A DNA stretch of 64,000 nucleotides from Prototheca cutis (GCA_002897115.2 BCIH01000008.1:396520-460519), one strand, 5' to 3'; positions 26,756 through 38,389 are shown, counted from the stretch's first letter. Notes: generated by a model not told the origin, from the sequence alone. Numbers and translations are program-made.

Positions 26756-28710
26756 TATTCCCCGTCCGCTACAGTTCCAGGAGACTGGGATGGAATTGAA
26801 CAGCGTGGCATGCAGTCCAGTGGATGGCTCCAAGCTGCTGCTGGCAGGGTACGACCCCATCCTCCGAATATTCGACATCCGGGCACACGGCGACCCTGGG
26901 ACGACCTCGCAGCGTCCAGCCTGCTCCCTGGTGGGTTGGCTTGTGTTGGGGGGTGGGGGGTTGGGGGGAGGGAGGGCTCTGTAGGTGATCTGGGCAGCAG
27001 TCGTGTTTCAAACGCAAATGCATTATCACCACGACACGTCTCGCAGGCATACACGCGATCCCCTCCGCACCTGGACCGGAGGGGGGAGGAGTGCATCGTG
27101 ACATGCGCCATGTACAGTCGTGCCGGCGAGATTCTGGCCACGTATAATGACGAAAACATATACCTGTTCGACCCGCTGGGGAGCGGCCCCGCATCGGCAC
27201 AGGATGGGCCCCGCGGTGTGCGGGGTGGCGGGCCTGCGGCCACGGGAGGAGTTGACCGGGAACGGGGCGCTGCGGGGGGCCAGACGGAGCCGTCCAGTGG
27301 GCAAAGCATGGTCGACCCGCAGCATTGGGCCTCCCCCGGACCGACTGGGCATGAGCGGGGTCTACGCCGTCCGCGGAGCCGCCGCCAGCCCACTGCTCCT
27401 TTGAGCTCCACAAACCGCAGAGCCGAGGAAGAAGCGGCCACGCCCTCGGATGCCGGGGACGATGCGGGAGACCCTGCCACCGCGAGCCCCGAGCCGGATG
27501 ACTCGCTGCACGAAATGACCATTACCGTGGAATTTGACCCCGAGGATGATGATCTGGGCCGACTGCCAGACGTGGAGCGAGCGCTGGCAGCCGCGCTGGA
27601 GCACGCGGGAAACCGGGGTCGCGTGATTGCAGCGGCCGCCGCAGCCGCCGCCAGGCAGCGGCCCAGTTCGGTGGGGTCGGCGGGGTCCGAGTCCTCGCCG
27701 GCCGGCGGAGATGGTGAGGGTGACGAGGATGAACACCCCGGTGGTGATATCGACCAAGCCGGCACTGCTGACGCAGACGGCTCCGGCATCTCCAGCGAAG
27801 GCCAGGGCACAGAGGGCACAGCAGGTCGGGGCTTGAGACAAGGAGGAGGCGGCGACAGCTCGGATTCGTCCGACTCCACTCCCGCACACAACAGGCATGC
27901 GCACAGGACCATGGCCAGCCTGTCCGCGGCGACGGTGCTAGACAGCGACGTGCGGCGGGGCACGTCGTACCTGCCTGCCATGTGCTACAAGGGTGCGCTG
28001 GGATTGGATGGTCGGGGAGCATGGGTGCATGTGCGAATGTGGCCCAGTGCAGTTTCCGGGCCCTGATGGAAGGCGTAGGAACAACACTGCCTGGTTGCAG
28101 TGTCCTAGCAGCAGCAAGAGCATGCACTCTCTGCAGCAACAAGACCAGGACGAGTACCAATGAACAACCCCCCTCTTTCAAGTCTGCAGGTCACCGCAAT
28201 GCGCAGACCATCAAGGGCGTGAGCTTTTTCGGTCTGAGGGACGAGTGGGTGATGTCTGGCAGCGACGACGGCTACATCTACATCTGGGATCGATACACAG
28301 GCTGCCTCAAGGCCTTTCTCAAGGTACGCACACACTTTAGATATGTCTGTGGATCCCAACACACGCGCGCATGCACTCGCCCACCCCCTCACCCACCGAC
28401 CCCCTGACAACCCACAAATGGATGGCAGGGTGACCGGAGCGTGGTCAACTGCCTGACGCCGCACCCAACCATTCCCATGCTGTTTGCGAGCTCTGGGATC
28501 GAGGACGACATCAAGGTGTGGGATGTGACGCTGGACAGCCCACGGCCACCGGGCGAGCGCGCCGAGCAGCAGGCGCAGCGCAACCTGCAAAACCAGGGCT
28601 CGCGGTATTCGCGGTCTTACGTCATCTCCGCCGCCGTCATGAGGGAGCTGGTCGGCGAGGCTCGCGGCGATCCGGACGACCCACGCCTGGCCGAATGCGT
28701 CATCAGCTAG
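25776..28710 (+). CDS. DCAF8-type WD40-repeat protein (CUL4-DDB1 substrate receptor)
   Basis: Seven exons: 25776-25905, 26002-26069, 26255-26602, 26775-26930, 27047-27992, 28190-28323 and 28429-28710; 687 residues. WD40 blades follow the plant/animal DCAF8 (WDR42) pattern: RLEGHDGCVNTVEF, GETLVSGSDD, IKLWDWRKG, GHTDNVFQAR, FSAGEDGVVLQFDLRMR, ILRIFDIR, AGEILATYNDENIYLFDP, HRNAQTIKGVSFFG, WVMSGSDDGYIYIWDR and a last blade ending IKVWDVTLDS. The FDLR and FDIR sequences resemble the DxR boxes by which DCAFs bind DDB1. A ~240-residue acidic, low-complexity insert (27180-27890) interrupts the propeller between blades. An upstream in-frame ATG at 25737 is an alternative start. A 47-bp tandem duplication covers the stop codon. 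Confidence 0.87.
26716..26750 (+). repeat. (CA)n microsatellite in DCAF8 intron 3
   Basis: CA run about 25 bp before the acceptor at 26774. The 5' half of the same intron is G-rich. Confidence 0.9.
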
Positions 28711-28780
28711 CGCGCCCAGCAGGCCCCAGCGCACTGGCCGAATGCGTCATCAGCTAGCGCGCCCAGCAGGCCCCAGCGCA
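28687..28780 (+). repeat. 47-bp perfect tandem duplication across the DCAF8 stop codon
   Basis: Two identical 47-bp units start at CTGGCCGAATGCGTCATCAG (28687 and 28734). The first contains the stop codon TAG at 28708-28710; the second places the same last codons and stop in the 3' UTR. A third partial unit (CTGGCC) follows at 28781. Confidence 0.95.
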
Positions 28781-29272
28781 CTGGCCCAGGCTAGAGGCAG
28801 ACCGGCACCTACGACAGCGGCGGCGAGGTCCAGCCCCCGGCCACCATCGCCGCCTGCTTTCGGCCCGCCCCTAGAGTGACTGGCCCGACCCAGTTGTTAA
28901 GGTGCATGCAGGCCACCTTTTGAAATTTGGCCTGTAACAGTTCACGACCATGGAAAGGCCAGTCAGGGCCTGTGGCATCCGAATGTGCGTGGTGGTCCTT
29001 CCTGGGAGGCGCAGCCTGGGCGGGCTAGTCAGTTCCCGGGAAAAGGCAGAGACTGTGTCCCACGTAAAACAGGCCCCAGGCCAAACCACGCATCCCTGCC
29101 TTTCCCAGTCCATCGAGACAGGCTCGCCTGGCCATTGCCCAATTCCGGATCGACTGTGCAGGACCATTTGAGCCAGGTCATCGGTCGGTTCTGTTCCTGG
29201 CCGAGTGCGCCGTGCCCCTCGGGACAGGCAAGCGCGATCCTCGCAGGAGGCCCCAGGTCGGGCTTTGCAGCC
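28711..29272. other. intergenic, DCAF8 3' flank and RING gene upstream region
   Basis: Apart from the tandem duplication, no feature was recognised. A TGTAA candidate polyadenylation signal of the green-algal type occurs near 28931. Confidence 0.35.
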
Positions 29273-30725
29273 ATGGAGGGGCCTTCAGACCGGAGGAATG
29301 ATACTCCCAGTTCTAGTCGGCTGCGGAACGCCCCGGTTCGAAAGCGGCGTAGGACGCATCGCTCCGCGGAACCCTCGGTCGTCGACCTGACCTCCATCAC
29401 CTCTCCGCGGAGTACGTAGGGCCATGGCGTGGAGCCTGAGCCCACCTGAGGCCATGCTGGGTCTCTCACGCACTCATCGTTCTGTCGGAATGCCCATGAC
29501 TCGCAGGTCCCGACGACGTGACGATTGTGCGAGAAGTGGGCCCCCCGCGGAGCCTGCACTGGGGGGAGCCCGACTCCCCCGAGTTCACAGTCCCTTCCAG
29601 CCGAGCGGTGCTGCGAAGCGCACGGCCCCGGGAGGCCTCAGAGCCCGAGGCGCCCCAATTACCCCCCAGGGATCAAGAAGCCGATGACGCCCTGCTTGCC
29701 AGACGGCTCCAGGAACGTGCAATGAGAGGGTGCTGGGCTGCACATGCTGGGTTGGTGCCCCAACAGAGACAGGCCGGTGTCAGCCAGTCCAGGGAACAAT
29801 TCCTCAGCAGCATCACACTGTCACGAACAACACATGCAGGAAGAGGAAGAGCAGTGTGCATTGGCCCGGGAAGAAGCGCTGTTTGCTCGAATGGACGAAC
29901 TGGCGGCCCGGGAGGAGGCTGCCTCGGCGTCCGGGGCCGATGCAGCGGCAGCGGCGCCGTCTCAGGTGACCGGGCCCAGCACGCGGTGGGCAGGCTCGTC
30001 CTTCCCCCAGCCGCCTCCACACGTGCCCGAATGGTGGAGCGACCGCGCCGCTGCGGCCACACGCGCAGTGCAGCAGCATAGTGACTGGTTTGGTTGGGTG
30101 CTGGACATGGTGACCGAAGGCCTGGCCGCCGGCCGGCCGGGCTCAGGCTCGGGCTTGGGTGCAGCAGCACGGCAGCGTGTGGAAGCGCCGCTGGCGCTGC
30201 TGCTCGCAGTGCAGCGGCTGGGCGGCAGTCTTGCCGGCATCCCTGCCGCCCGCGGCGGCATGCTGCCGCCGCACCTGCTGTTCAGGTCTGTAGGGTGAGG
30301 GTGGGGCAATTCGCGGAGCCAGATCCAAGTTTGGAGTTGATGTACATGGTCCCATGCTCCGGCTGACAACTGGCTGCCCCAAACCCCGCGCACGCAGTGA
30401 CCGCGATTTCACCGCGGATGATTACGAGGCACTTCGGGCTTTGGATGAGGGCCTGGAAGACCGGCGAGGCGCCGACCCCGCGGCGATCCGGGCGTTGCCG
30501 GTAGAGCGGGCTCCCCGAGCCGTGGCCGAGCAGCTGGATCGCTGCGTCGTGTGCCTGGAGGATGTGCGGCCTGGCGCACGCGTAAAGCGTCTGCCCTGCA
30601 GCCATGCGTTCCACCCCCGGTGCATTGACCGCTGGCTGCGGTCACGAGGGGCATGTCCCATCTGCCAGCTGGAGATTGGCGGGCAGGCAGGGGGGGTTGC
30701 GGCTGAGCCGCCACAGCAGACCTAG
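29273..30725 (+). CDS. RING-H2 E3 ubiquitin ligase with SUMO-interacting motifs
   Basis: Exons 29273-29411, 29507-29716, 29844-30285 and 30398-30725; 372 residues. Order of elements: a basic nuclear-localisation-like stretch (VRKRRRTHR, residues 22-30), a SUMO-interacting motif VVDLT (36-40), a second one VTIV preceded by Asp-Asp (49-54), an Asp/Glu/Gln-rich middle with LARRLQEQEEQ, a weakly conserved Ala/Gly region, DRDFTADDYEALRALDE, and a C-terminal C3H2C3 RING (CVVC, LPCSHAFHPRC, ACPIC). RING-H2 domains recruit E2-ubiquitin. SIMs plus a C-terminal RING are the layout of SUMO-targeted ubiquitin ligases such as RNF4. The exon 3 acceptor has three nearby options; 29844 was chosen for phase. 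A TGTAA signal follows 20 bp after the stop. Confidence 0.82.
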
Positions 30726-32237
30726 CGTCAACTGGCTGGAAAGCCATTGTAAAATGGGGCATGCAGATTTTAAAGCCACGATTTAGCCTGGGATGGTGAC
30801 CGAAGGAGGGGGATGTGAACCTCCGTGCATGCGTACTTGGGCAGGGGCCCTGTGACGTCCCCTGCCAGAACCTTGACCGGAATCGTACAGCCTCGCGCGG
30901 GAGGAGAGCGGGCCAGCGGGCGCGGAATGCTGTCGAATGAAAGCACCCTTTGAACACGCGCACGATGTCGACAGCAGTTACCCTTGAATATGCAGGCCGT
31001 CCACGCGCCTGTTTTGACAGCCTCCTATCTCCAGTGCCACTTCCGGAAGCCGGTGGTCGTTCCGATTTGACCCCGGGCAACTCCGAGAGAGAAGGTTGAG
31101 CATCCTCTCGTGATGACAACATTTCGCTCTGTGTGGATCTTTAACTCGTCATAAATGTGCAGTTGTGTACAGAAAAAGTTCTGCACACGAATAGCTCGTG
31201 CGTCGGGCGGCCAGAGGATGGATCTCTGGTGACGGGAGCGTGGGCGAGCTCAAAAAAATTTCACGTCGCCAAGAACGGGCGTAGTCTCTCCGTTGACAAC
31301 GTAACGCGTTCAACTGACCACATGGGTAAGAATGACTGTGATGCGTGAGAGATTGCAGGGGGCGGAGCTGTATAGGCTGAGAGTATGTGCGACCTGGTGC
31401 TCATGCTTCCTCCGCTCACCTAACCCCAGGGGCCACCCAAATTTCCGGAGGACACAATATTGAGGTCGTCCCGGGCGTTGTAAACCCACGAAAACTTCGA
31501 ATTAAAAAGTGGGTTGCTCCCAGCCCGGGTATTGGGGAGCCTGACAGCCCTCACACGCCCGTGGCCCAAATGATCCCCGGGTGCGCGTACACCAACCCAC
31601 CAGGTGCCCCCCGGGTGCCGCCATCACGCCAGCCCCTCGACTGCTGGGAGCTGGACACCAAGAATTGAACCCCCATCCCAATTGCAATTTCGCTGTACTA
31701 TCATTTCTCTCTCTTTGTGTCCCCCCCCCCCTCCAAAAGTTACTCGCAGCGTAGCTTACGGCAGCCCGGCAACTGGGCCGGTCTGCCTGGCTGACACCCA
31801 CCGCTCACTCCTTCCCCTGTGCACGTGTGTATTCTGGCTGGCAGGAGCTTTTCCCTGCGTTTTGCAGCGTGTGACTGACCAAGACCCATCCTTCTGCCCC
31901 ATGACTCTTTGACTGCGCTGGCGGCACATGCGCCGCCAGCGCCCTGCAATGACGAACGATGACCCCCTTCCTGATGCTGCTTCCGGGTGGTGATACCACC
32001 ACCCACTCCCAGCTTTGTTTCCTGGCGACCCCGCAATGCTCTGCCTGTCGCTCACTGGCCCCCGTCGCAAATTGCCCGATGGGCCGCTGCCTGCTGCATC
32101 GTGCTGTGCGCCTGCCCTGACAAGAACCCCTCCCGAACGATCGACCGACTGTTGACATGAGAGCCGCAAGCAGGCTGAAAACGTGTGACAAACAAGTCTA
32201 TCGAGCTGAAGATGGTTGCAAAACAAGTCTGCCAGGG
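30726..32237. other. 1.5-kb region without supported genes
   Basis: Convergent 3' flanks of the RING gene and NAA30. Several long frames occur on both strands, but none resembles a known family and none splices sensibly. No RNA gene or repeat was identified. Confidence 0.35.
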
Positions 32238-32531
32238 TCACCCCGTATGCACAGACTGCAATCGGAAGTCTTGCAGCATCCCCGCAGCGGCCTTGTCGTC
32301 CTCCTGGACAGGCAGCAGCAACTTGAGCCGGAACGCGTCGTTGCCACTCAAATAATACCTGTATGCCCAGTTTTGGAAAGGAGGAACCATTGCATGTCAT
32401 GGCAGTGGCGGCGTTTTTCTTCTGGAGTCCAGCGTCCCTGGGCAAGCCGAGTTGTTGCAGGCACCTTCCAATGCTTGCCCCGCCGCCCGGTATGGCTGAG
32501 CCCATCTATTTGCCCGGCAATCGAACCCCCA

Positions 32532-32575
<44 letters not shown>

Positions 32576-33476
32576 CCACCCCCAACAGCCCCACCTCTTC
32601 AGCCGTTTGTCACGGATAAACCCAAGGCGTTCGTAAAGCCGGAGTGCTCCCTTGTTTGTCACCTCTGCCTCCAGAACGACCTCCTCGCACCCCGCCTGCC
32701 TCAACGACTCAATCACCATGAGCACCAGCCGCGTTCCTGTGACGAGTCGTCGACCACATGGGGATGAGCAAGGGACGGCAGCCCATCGTGCCCACCAGAA
32801 TGGGACACCTGCATCCAGGATGATGATGCAGGGCAGCGCCATGCACCTCCTCTCTTCGCTTGGATCCTCCCCGTCTTTGGGATACTTCTGGGCCGGTAGG
32901 GCCTCCCCCCCAAACCTCACACACCTGCGCCAAGGCAACGGTAGGCTTCTTCCACGACAAGCATGGCAATGTAGCCTCGCATCAGCGCATCACGATGGCG
33001 GTCCAACTTTGCCACAATGACGCCAAAGCAGCGGCCACCATGGCAGGCCAAGAAACAGAGGCGAGGCCACGTCTGCAGGAAATACCGATAGGTGAAGATG
33101 GAGTAGGGCTCGCTCAACTCTGCGTCCACCAGAGTCATCACCTGGTAAGGTATTTGTGTTAAAGGGATGTCCTCAGATTCGTCATGGGACTGCAGTGGGA
33201 GCCGCATGGTCTGGGGGAACCAAGAGAGCACAAGGACAGGCAGCCCACGGGGACACCACCCAGACATCACACACACCTGCTGCATGTCCTTCTCTCCCTG
33301 ATACTGCATGCGGGAAGGGGGAGGCACATTGCGATTGTGAGCTTGTACGGGATCACCAGCCTGCACGCAGCCATGTGCAGGTCCATGCACCTTCGAACTT
33401 CCCGCCTCACCTGCCGATAGGTGACTTCGGGTTCCGGCACCCGACCCGATGTGGAGGGCTCCCCATCCATGGCCAT
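32238..33476 (-). CDS. NAA30: N-alpha-acetyltransferase 30 (NatC catalytic subunit)
   Basis: Exons 33476-33411, 33303-33277 (27-nt micro-exon), 33141-32925, 32736-32595 and 32358-32238; 190 residues. The protein is a GNAT acetyltransferase: VDAELSEPYSIFTYRYFL, FLACHGGRCFGVIVAKLDRH, RGYIAMLVVEEAYR, then CEEVVLEAEVTNKGALRLYE and RLGFIRDKRL followed by YYLSGNDAFRLKLLLP. This is the NAA30/MAK3 pattern. NatC acetylates N-termini beginning Met-Leu, Met-Ile, Met-Phe and similar. One deviation: the acetyl-CoA-binding loop, usually R/Q-x-x-G-x-G/A, reads YRCLGAGTRL here, so it is somewhat altered. Intron 4 contains a 42-C homopolymer (G on the sense strand) just after the donor. Confidence 0.92.
32533..32574 (+). 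repeat. 42-base poly-C tract in NAA30 intron 4
   Basis: Uninterrupted C run. On the coding (minus) strand it is poly-G placed about 20 bp after the splice donor. Its true length may be misread. Confidence 0.95.
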
Positions 33477-34468
33477 CACAGCCTGCTGTGACGTTCAACT
33501 GTGATTATGCAGGCGATGCTACAGAGTCATGAATGCATTTGCATGGTGGTCTGAGGTGGAGCGGGTGGTCAGGGTGACGGTTTCTGCGGAGATCGGTCCT
33601 GCATTTTTTACCCCAAAGAAGACGGCGCACTGGTTGAAGGGACCCCATTAAGGACCCCGTTCCCCCAAACCTGGACGGCGCCCCGCCCCCAGGGCCTTGT
33701 TCCATCCCTTGATCCATGCCCTCGTCCATGCCGTCGTCTTCTCATACTGCCCACAGCAACACGGATCTCTCTTGCCAGGAATGGCGACGTGCATTCCCCT
33801 GTGCTATCGCAAGGGTTTTGTTTCCGTGAACACCATGCAGGATAGCCCGGCATCTGGCAACAGAATTGGGCAAAGGTATGCACGAAGCACACACGAACAT
33901 GTACATGCATACGTTCACAGACAACAGCGGGAGTTGAAGAGGTCCAAAGGGAGGTATTTTAAACTACAGCCAACGGCAAGTGGTGCGCCTTGGGCCACGC
34001 GCTCAAGTGGATGGGATGACGAATGATGTACCATGCAGGGCAAAAATAATGCAACCAGCTCAGCCAGCAACAGCGTCACATCACCCTGGGGGTTGCTGGG
34101 CATCACTGATGGCTGTGAATTGTCACCCCCCACAGGGCAATAGGAAGGTGGACCACCTCAATGATGGGCCACTGAGTTGCAACAGGTGTCGTGCCAGGGG
34201 GTCAATTTCCAGGACTCTCTAAAGCCTCCTTGCACAACCTGTTCTGCTGCCAATAAGGAACCCAACCCATCCTCTGAGCGACGTGGCAAGGGAATGTGGT
34301 GAAACAGGCATTTTGTTTGGGAGACATGCCCTTGCTGTGCAGGTGGGAGTGGACGATTCTCAAGAAGGTGTCATCATTTTCTGTCGTTAATGTACATTGG
34401 CCCCGAGGAGGGGATCCGCTCGATTGACCGGTCATGCCGTCCCGGGAACCGAGGCAGTGCCCCTCTCC
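33477..34468. other. NAA30 upstream region and MITE copy B
   Basis: Minus-strand reading frames near 33505-33729 (Met/Gly/Gln-rich) have no family resemblance and probably lie in promoter or 5' UTR. The right third is the dispersed repeat at 34028-34395. Confidence 0.4.
34028..34395 (+). mobile_element. MITE-like dispersed repeat, copy B
   Basis: Begins GTACCATGCAGGGCAAAAAT and ends TTCTGTCGTTAATGTAC. The internal sequence is nearly the same as copies A and C. It lies 74 bp from the stop codon of the Tudor-domain gene. Confidence 0.85.
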
Positions 34469-37400
34469 TCATGCTGTGCCATTGACCTCCACCTCCTGTG
34501 GCATGCCGGCAGCGGTGTCCTCGTGCCCGGGAGCCCGGCCACGCTCGGTTTCCTCTGCCTTGACACACTCGACGATGGCGGGCGTCGGCGGCACATGCCG
34601 TTGCCCCGGCAACAATTCCTTTGCTGGATTAGCAGCGCCAGTCTCCGGCGGCACAGGCGATGTTTTCTCGTCCCTGGGTTTGGGGCGTGATTTGAAGGGC
34701 GACGTCTGCTCCAACGCCACGCTGCTCGGCGGCGCTACGACCCTGCCGGCAGTGGTGGTGATCGGATGCATCAGGCTGGCAGAGGCGGCCTGGGGATTGT
34801 TTGTGTCGACTGCAGCCTGCCTGGTCTTGGACGCGGGTGACATGGCCGGCTCCGCTCGTGATGCCGTGGCGTTCATTGCTGGCCCGTTTGCCGTCGTCGC
34901 AGCCGGCCCCGGCCGGCCCCGCCCCGTGCCCAGCGTGTCCGCCAGCGCGCGCAACGCCACGGTCCGACCGCCCTTGCCGCGCTTTTCGCCCTGCGGCGAT
35001 GCCGGTGTGCTGTCTGAGGCCGGGGAAAGGTAGACGTGCACGACGATGCTTCCCTTGCCAGCGGCCTTGGCGCTCGCCTCGGGCCCGTTTCCACCCCGTG
35101 TCTTGCCCAGCGTGGCGCAAATGCCGCCCAGCGTGGCCAACGCCGCGTGCCGGAGGCTGCGCTCCGCCAGCGGAGGCCCGGCCGGCACGTCCCAGGGATC
35201 GTGCGATGCCCCAATTCTTCGGACACCAACACCACCGTTGTTACCACGACCCGAGGCCAGCGGCGACCACGGCGCCCCGTGGGGGCTGCCCAGCTCCGCG
35301 CCACTCCCGCCGCTCCGGCCCAGAGCCAGCCGACTCAGGGACATCTGTTTCCGGCCAAAGGCCACGTGGGGGGTCGTGCCGGAACCAGGCGTGCCCAGTT
35401 TCCTCCCGCCCAGCGCTGGAAGCCGGGTGTTTGCACCGCCGGTGCTACCACCCTGCGGGGTTTGCGTTGGACAGGGTTGCGGGTCTGCAAACCATTAGTC
35501 ATCATCGGGGAGGAGGCAGCGTATGGGGGCACACACTGCTTCCTCTGCGTCTCCCCCTCCCCCCTCATCGCTCGCCTGGAACCCTTCCCCCCACACATGC
35601 GACAGGAAAGACCACAGCCTCATCGCCACCTCAGCAACACCCAAGCATACCTGCATGACGGCGTCCTTGCCCTCAAGGCCTGGGCGGCGTGCTCGAGGCC
35701 CGGTGGGGACGAGGGAGGAGGGCGCGACCCATTTGATCTCAGGCGCCCAGATCCGAGGGCCGAGCCGGACCTCGCCGCCAGTCTGCAGCTGCACCGTGAA
35801 CCCGACGTTGCTGTCGGCGACGGTGACGGTGCCGGGGACAAACCCGGGTGCTGTAGACGAAAACGCTAGCACGCGCCAGCCCAGCGCCTGGTCGACTGCA
35901 CCAGGGACGCCCTCGGCACCGGCAGCCTCCCAGGAATCAGCCAGCGATGGCTCTTCTGTGACGGTCGTACCGCCCATGCCACCGGGCATCCGCCGCAGCC
36001 ACGCGACACCCTCCTCCCGCCCCAGGCATGCCCACTCGTCCTCCCCGTCGTCGTACCGCACCAGGGACCAATCACCCTTGGCATGCAGTACCACGCCACG
36101 GTACCACCGCCCATCGCCCGCGCAGCGCAGGGCCAGTCGCCGGTACCGTCTCGGTCGGGGCGCATCCGGAGCTGCGGGGTTGGTCCCCGTAGAAGGACCG
36201 GCACTCGCCGAGCACTCTGGTCCGGAGCTGGTGGCGCCGCCTCTGCCCGGCGCCTGGGACCGAACGGTAGTAGCATCAAGGGCTTCAGATTTGCACCGCT
36301 CGACCGCAGATTGGTCGTCGACACGGCTTTCATATTCCTCCGGCGCGGGGGCCGCGGCCGCCGCCACGGCGGTATCCGGGCCCAATTCTGCCTCGCCCGA
36401 TGCGGTGGCTGCAGGCGATCCTGCGGTGCCCACCGATTTTGCATCCCGCTCAACGACGCCACGAGTACGTGCCCCCTTGCGCGACTCAGCTTCTTCTTCC
36501 TCATCAGTGCTGCTGCTCCCACCAGGCCCGTCGTCGCCGTCGGAATCATCTTCGGGCCAGGCCGTGCGCTCGGCGTCCGTGGGTGCAGGCGCCGACCCCG
36601 CACCGTCGGCGATGCCTCCCAGCACCCGCAGCGCCGTCCAGTGCGCAGCCAGTGGCTGTTGCTGGGTTCCCGGCGGAACGCCATTGCCGCCGCCCACCGC
36701 CGGCGCTGAGGGAGCACCTGTACCAGCGCGGGGCCCCAGGATGCGGAACGTCTCGCGGCTGAGGTTCACCCATTCCTCCTGCCCATCGTCGTACGCCACT
36801 TTATGCCGTTTGTGATACCCATCAAACTGCACCAGTCGTCCGCGGTACCAGGCACCGTCGGCCGCCAGGGCCACGCGAGCGCCCACTGCCGTCACCCCAG
36901 CCGCCACGGCCGTCGGCGAGCAGGGGGGGGGGCTACCCGTGCCATTGGCGCCGGCGGCTCCGGCAGCGGGGGCACCAGAGGCAGGCCGAGCCGCACCCCT
37001 GGAAACGCCGCCGCCACCGCCGGTGTCGGAGGACGAGAACGAGCGTCGCGCGTTGCGCCCCCCGCCGTCGCCGGCCTTGGCGCTGCCCGGCCGAGCCCGC
37101 GCTGGCTTGCCAGTGGCCCGGGTGGGGTTCTTCTGCATGCCTGCAGCGCCCTTGGCTTCGGGGTCGGCCCCGCGAGGGGCCGCCCCGCCGCCGCGCCTGG
37201 CCTGCGCTGCAGTGCCACGGGCGGCAGAGGCGCTGGACACAGGCGATGACAGCGTCTGCCCCCCGCGCGCGTTGCTTTCTTCCTCCTCTTCGCTGGAAGA
37301 CGAGTCGACATCGTCGTCGCTGGTGTAGGCCGACCCTGTGGAAGCGCCAGAGCCTGCAGACTGCCCTGGCCGCCGGCGGCGGCGATGGTCCGTGCTCGAC

Positions 37401-38389
37401 CCCGCACCAGCATCGTTCGACGTGCTGGACGTGCCCGTCGTTGCCGAGGCCGAAGCCATGCTGCTGCCGCCGCTGGCCGGCAGCCTTTTCGTCGTCGGGG
37501 CGGGGGCAGTGGGTTTCTTGCCTCCACTGCTGCCTGGCGCGGGCTTGGCAGGCGTCCGAGCACGCGTGGGGCCTGCGTCGGGTTTTGAACTTGGTATGCT
37601 CCGGGCCTTGGCCCCGGGCGCTGCCTGGCTGCGCTTGGCCGTCACCGGCGACACTGCTGCTGCTGCTGGCCGCTTGGCGCGCTTGGCGGCGGGCGACTTG
37701 TCCACATCGGCATCCGCACTGCGCTCCCCGACCGCCGACATCCTCCGCTTGGCCGCGTGCCGCGGGGCATCCACGTACTGGACAGCCTCGTGCCGCAGTG
37801 CCAGTCGTTGCTCGTCGCCGTCGCGATATTTGATCCCGTGCAACCGCGTCCGCGGGTCCCAGCTCACCACCTGCGGCGTTTTTCCGTTGATAGCAGGTGA
37901 GCAGAGGGTGTGAGCATGAACCACGCGGGCATCACGTGCGCACTTGACTGCAGGCGGCCCAACCCTCCCGATTGTCGTTCCCACATGCATGCACACATTC
38001 CCACCAACCCCCACTCCTACCTTGCCGAGGTACCATTTGGCCATGCCAGGCCAGAACACTTTGACCCTGGAGCCGACGAGCTCGTCATCGGGCGGCGCCG
38101 CAGCGGCCGAGGGGTTTGGCGCCTGGGCCGCAGGCGGCTTCCCCGCCCACTGGAAACGACTCTTGGCCAGGCTCAGCCAGACGTCGCCGTCGCCCGCGCC
38201 GGGGACTTTGGAGCGGTATCGGACCGCATGTTTGCCCGTGGCCGGGTCATACGCGGAGATGACGGCCCGGGGCCAGGAGCTGAGCTTGGCGTTCCACACC
38301 GCCAGACCCCGTCCCACCACCTCGGGCCCCGCCACTGCCATGGGCTCGGAGGCTTCGTTGGGGCAAGGGTTCTCGCTGGCCTCCACCAT
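34469..38389 (-). CDS. multi-Tudor (PDS5/agenet-like) nuclear protein
   Basis: Exons 38389-38021, 37870-35651 and 35452-34469; about 1190 residues. Four clear Tudor-like barrels: GRGLAVWNAKLSSWPRAVI with HAVRYRS; GSRVKVFWPGMAKWYLGKVV with GIKYRDGDEQ; GARVALAADGAWYRGRLVQF with KVAYDDGQEEWVNL; and RLALRCAGDGRWYRGVVL with LVRYDDGEDEW. A fifth, weaker one follows (GWRVLAFSSTAPGFVPGTV). Between barrels 2 and 3 is a long Lys/Ala/Ser-rich, probably disordered region with basic nuclear-localisation-like clusters (KRAKR). The repeats resemble those of PDS5-like and Trithorax-like chromatin proteins that read methylated histones. Specific function unknown. Intron 1 (150 bp) stays in frame and could be retained. 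The start could lie upstream at 38506. Confidence 0.72.

Noticed and set aside
29325..29345. GGTTCGAAAG resembling a tRNA B box
   Set aside because: It lies inside coding exon 1 of the RING gene and has no paired stems or A box.
34469..35365. Separate 298-residue gene at the end of the Tudor locus
   Set aside because: The frame joins in phase to the Tudor gene through an acceptor at 35453, so it was treated as the last exon.
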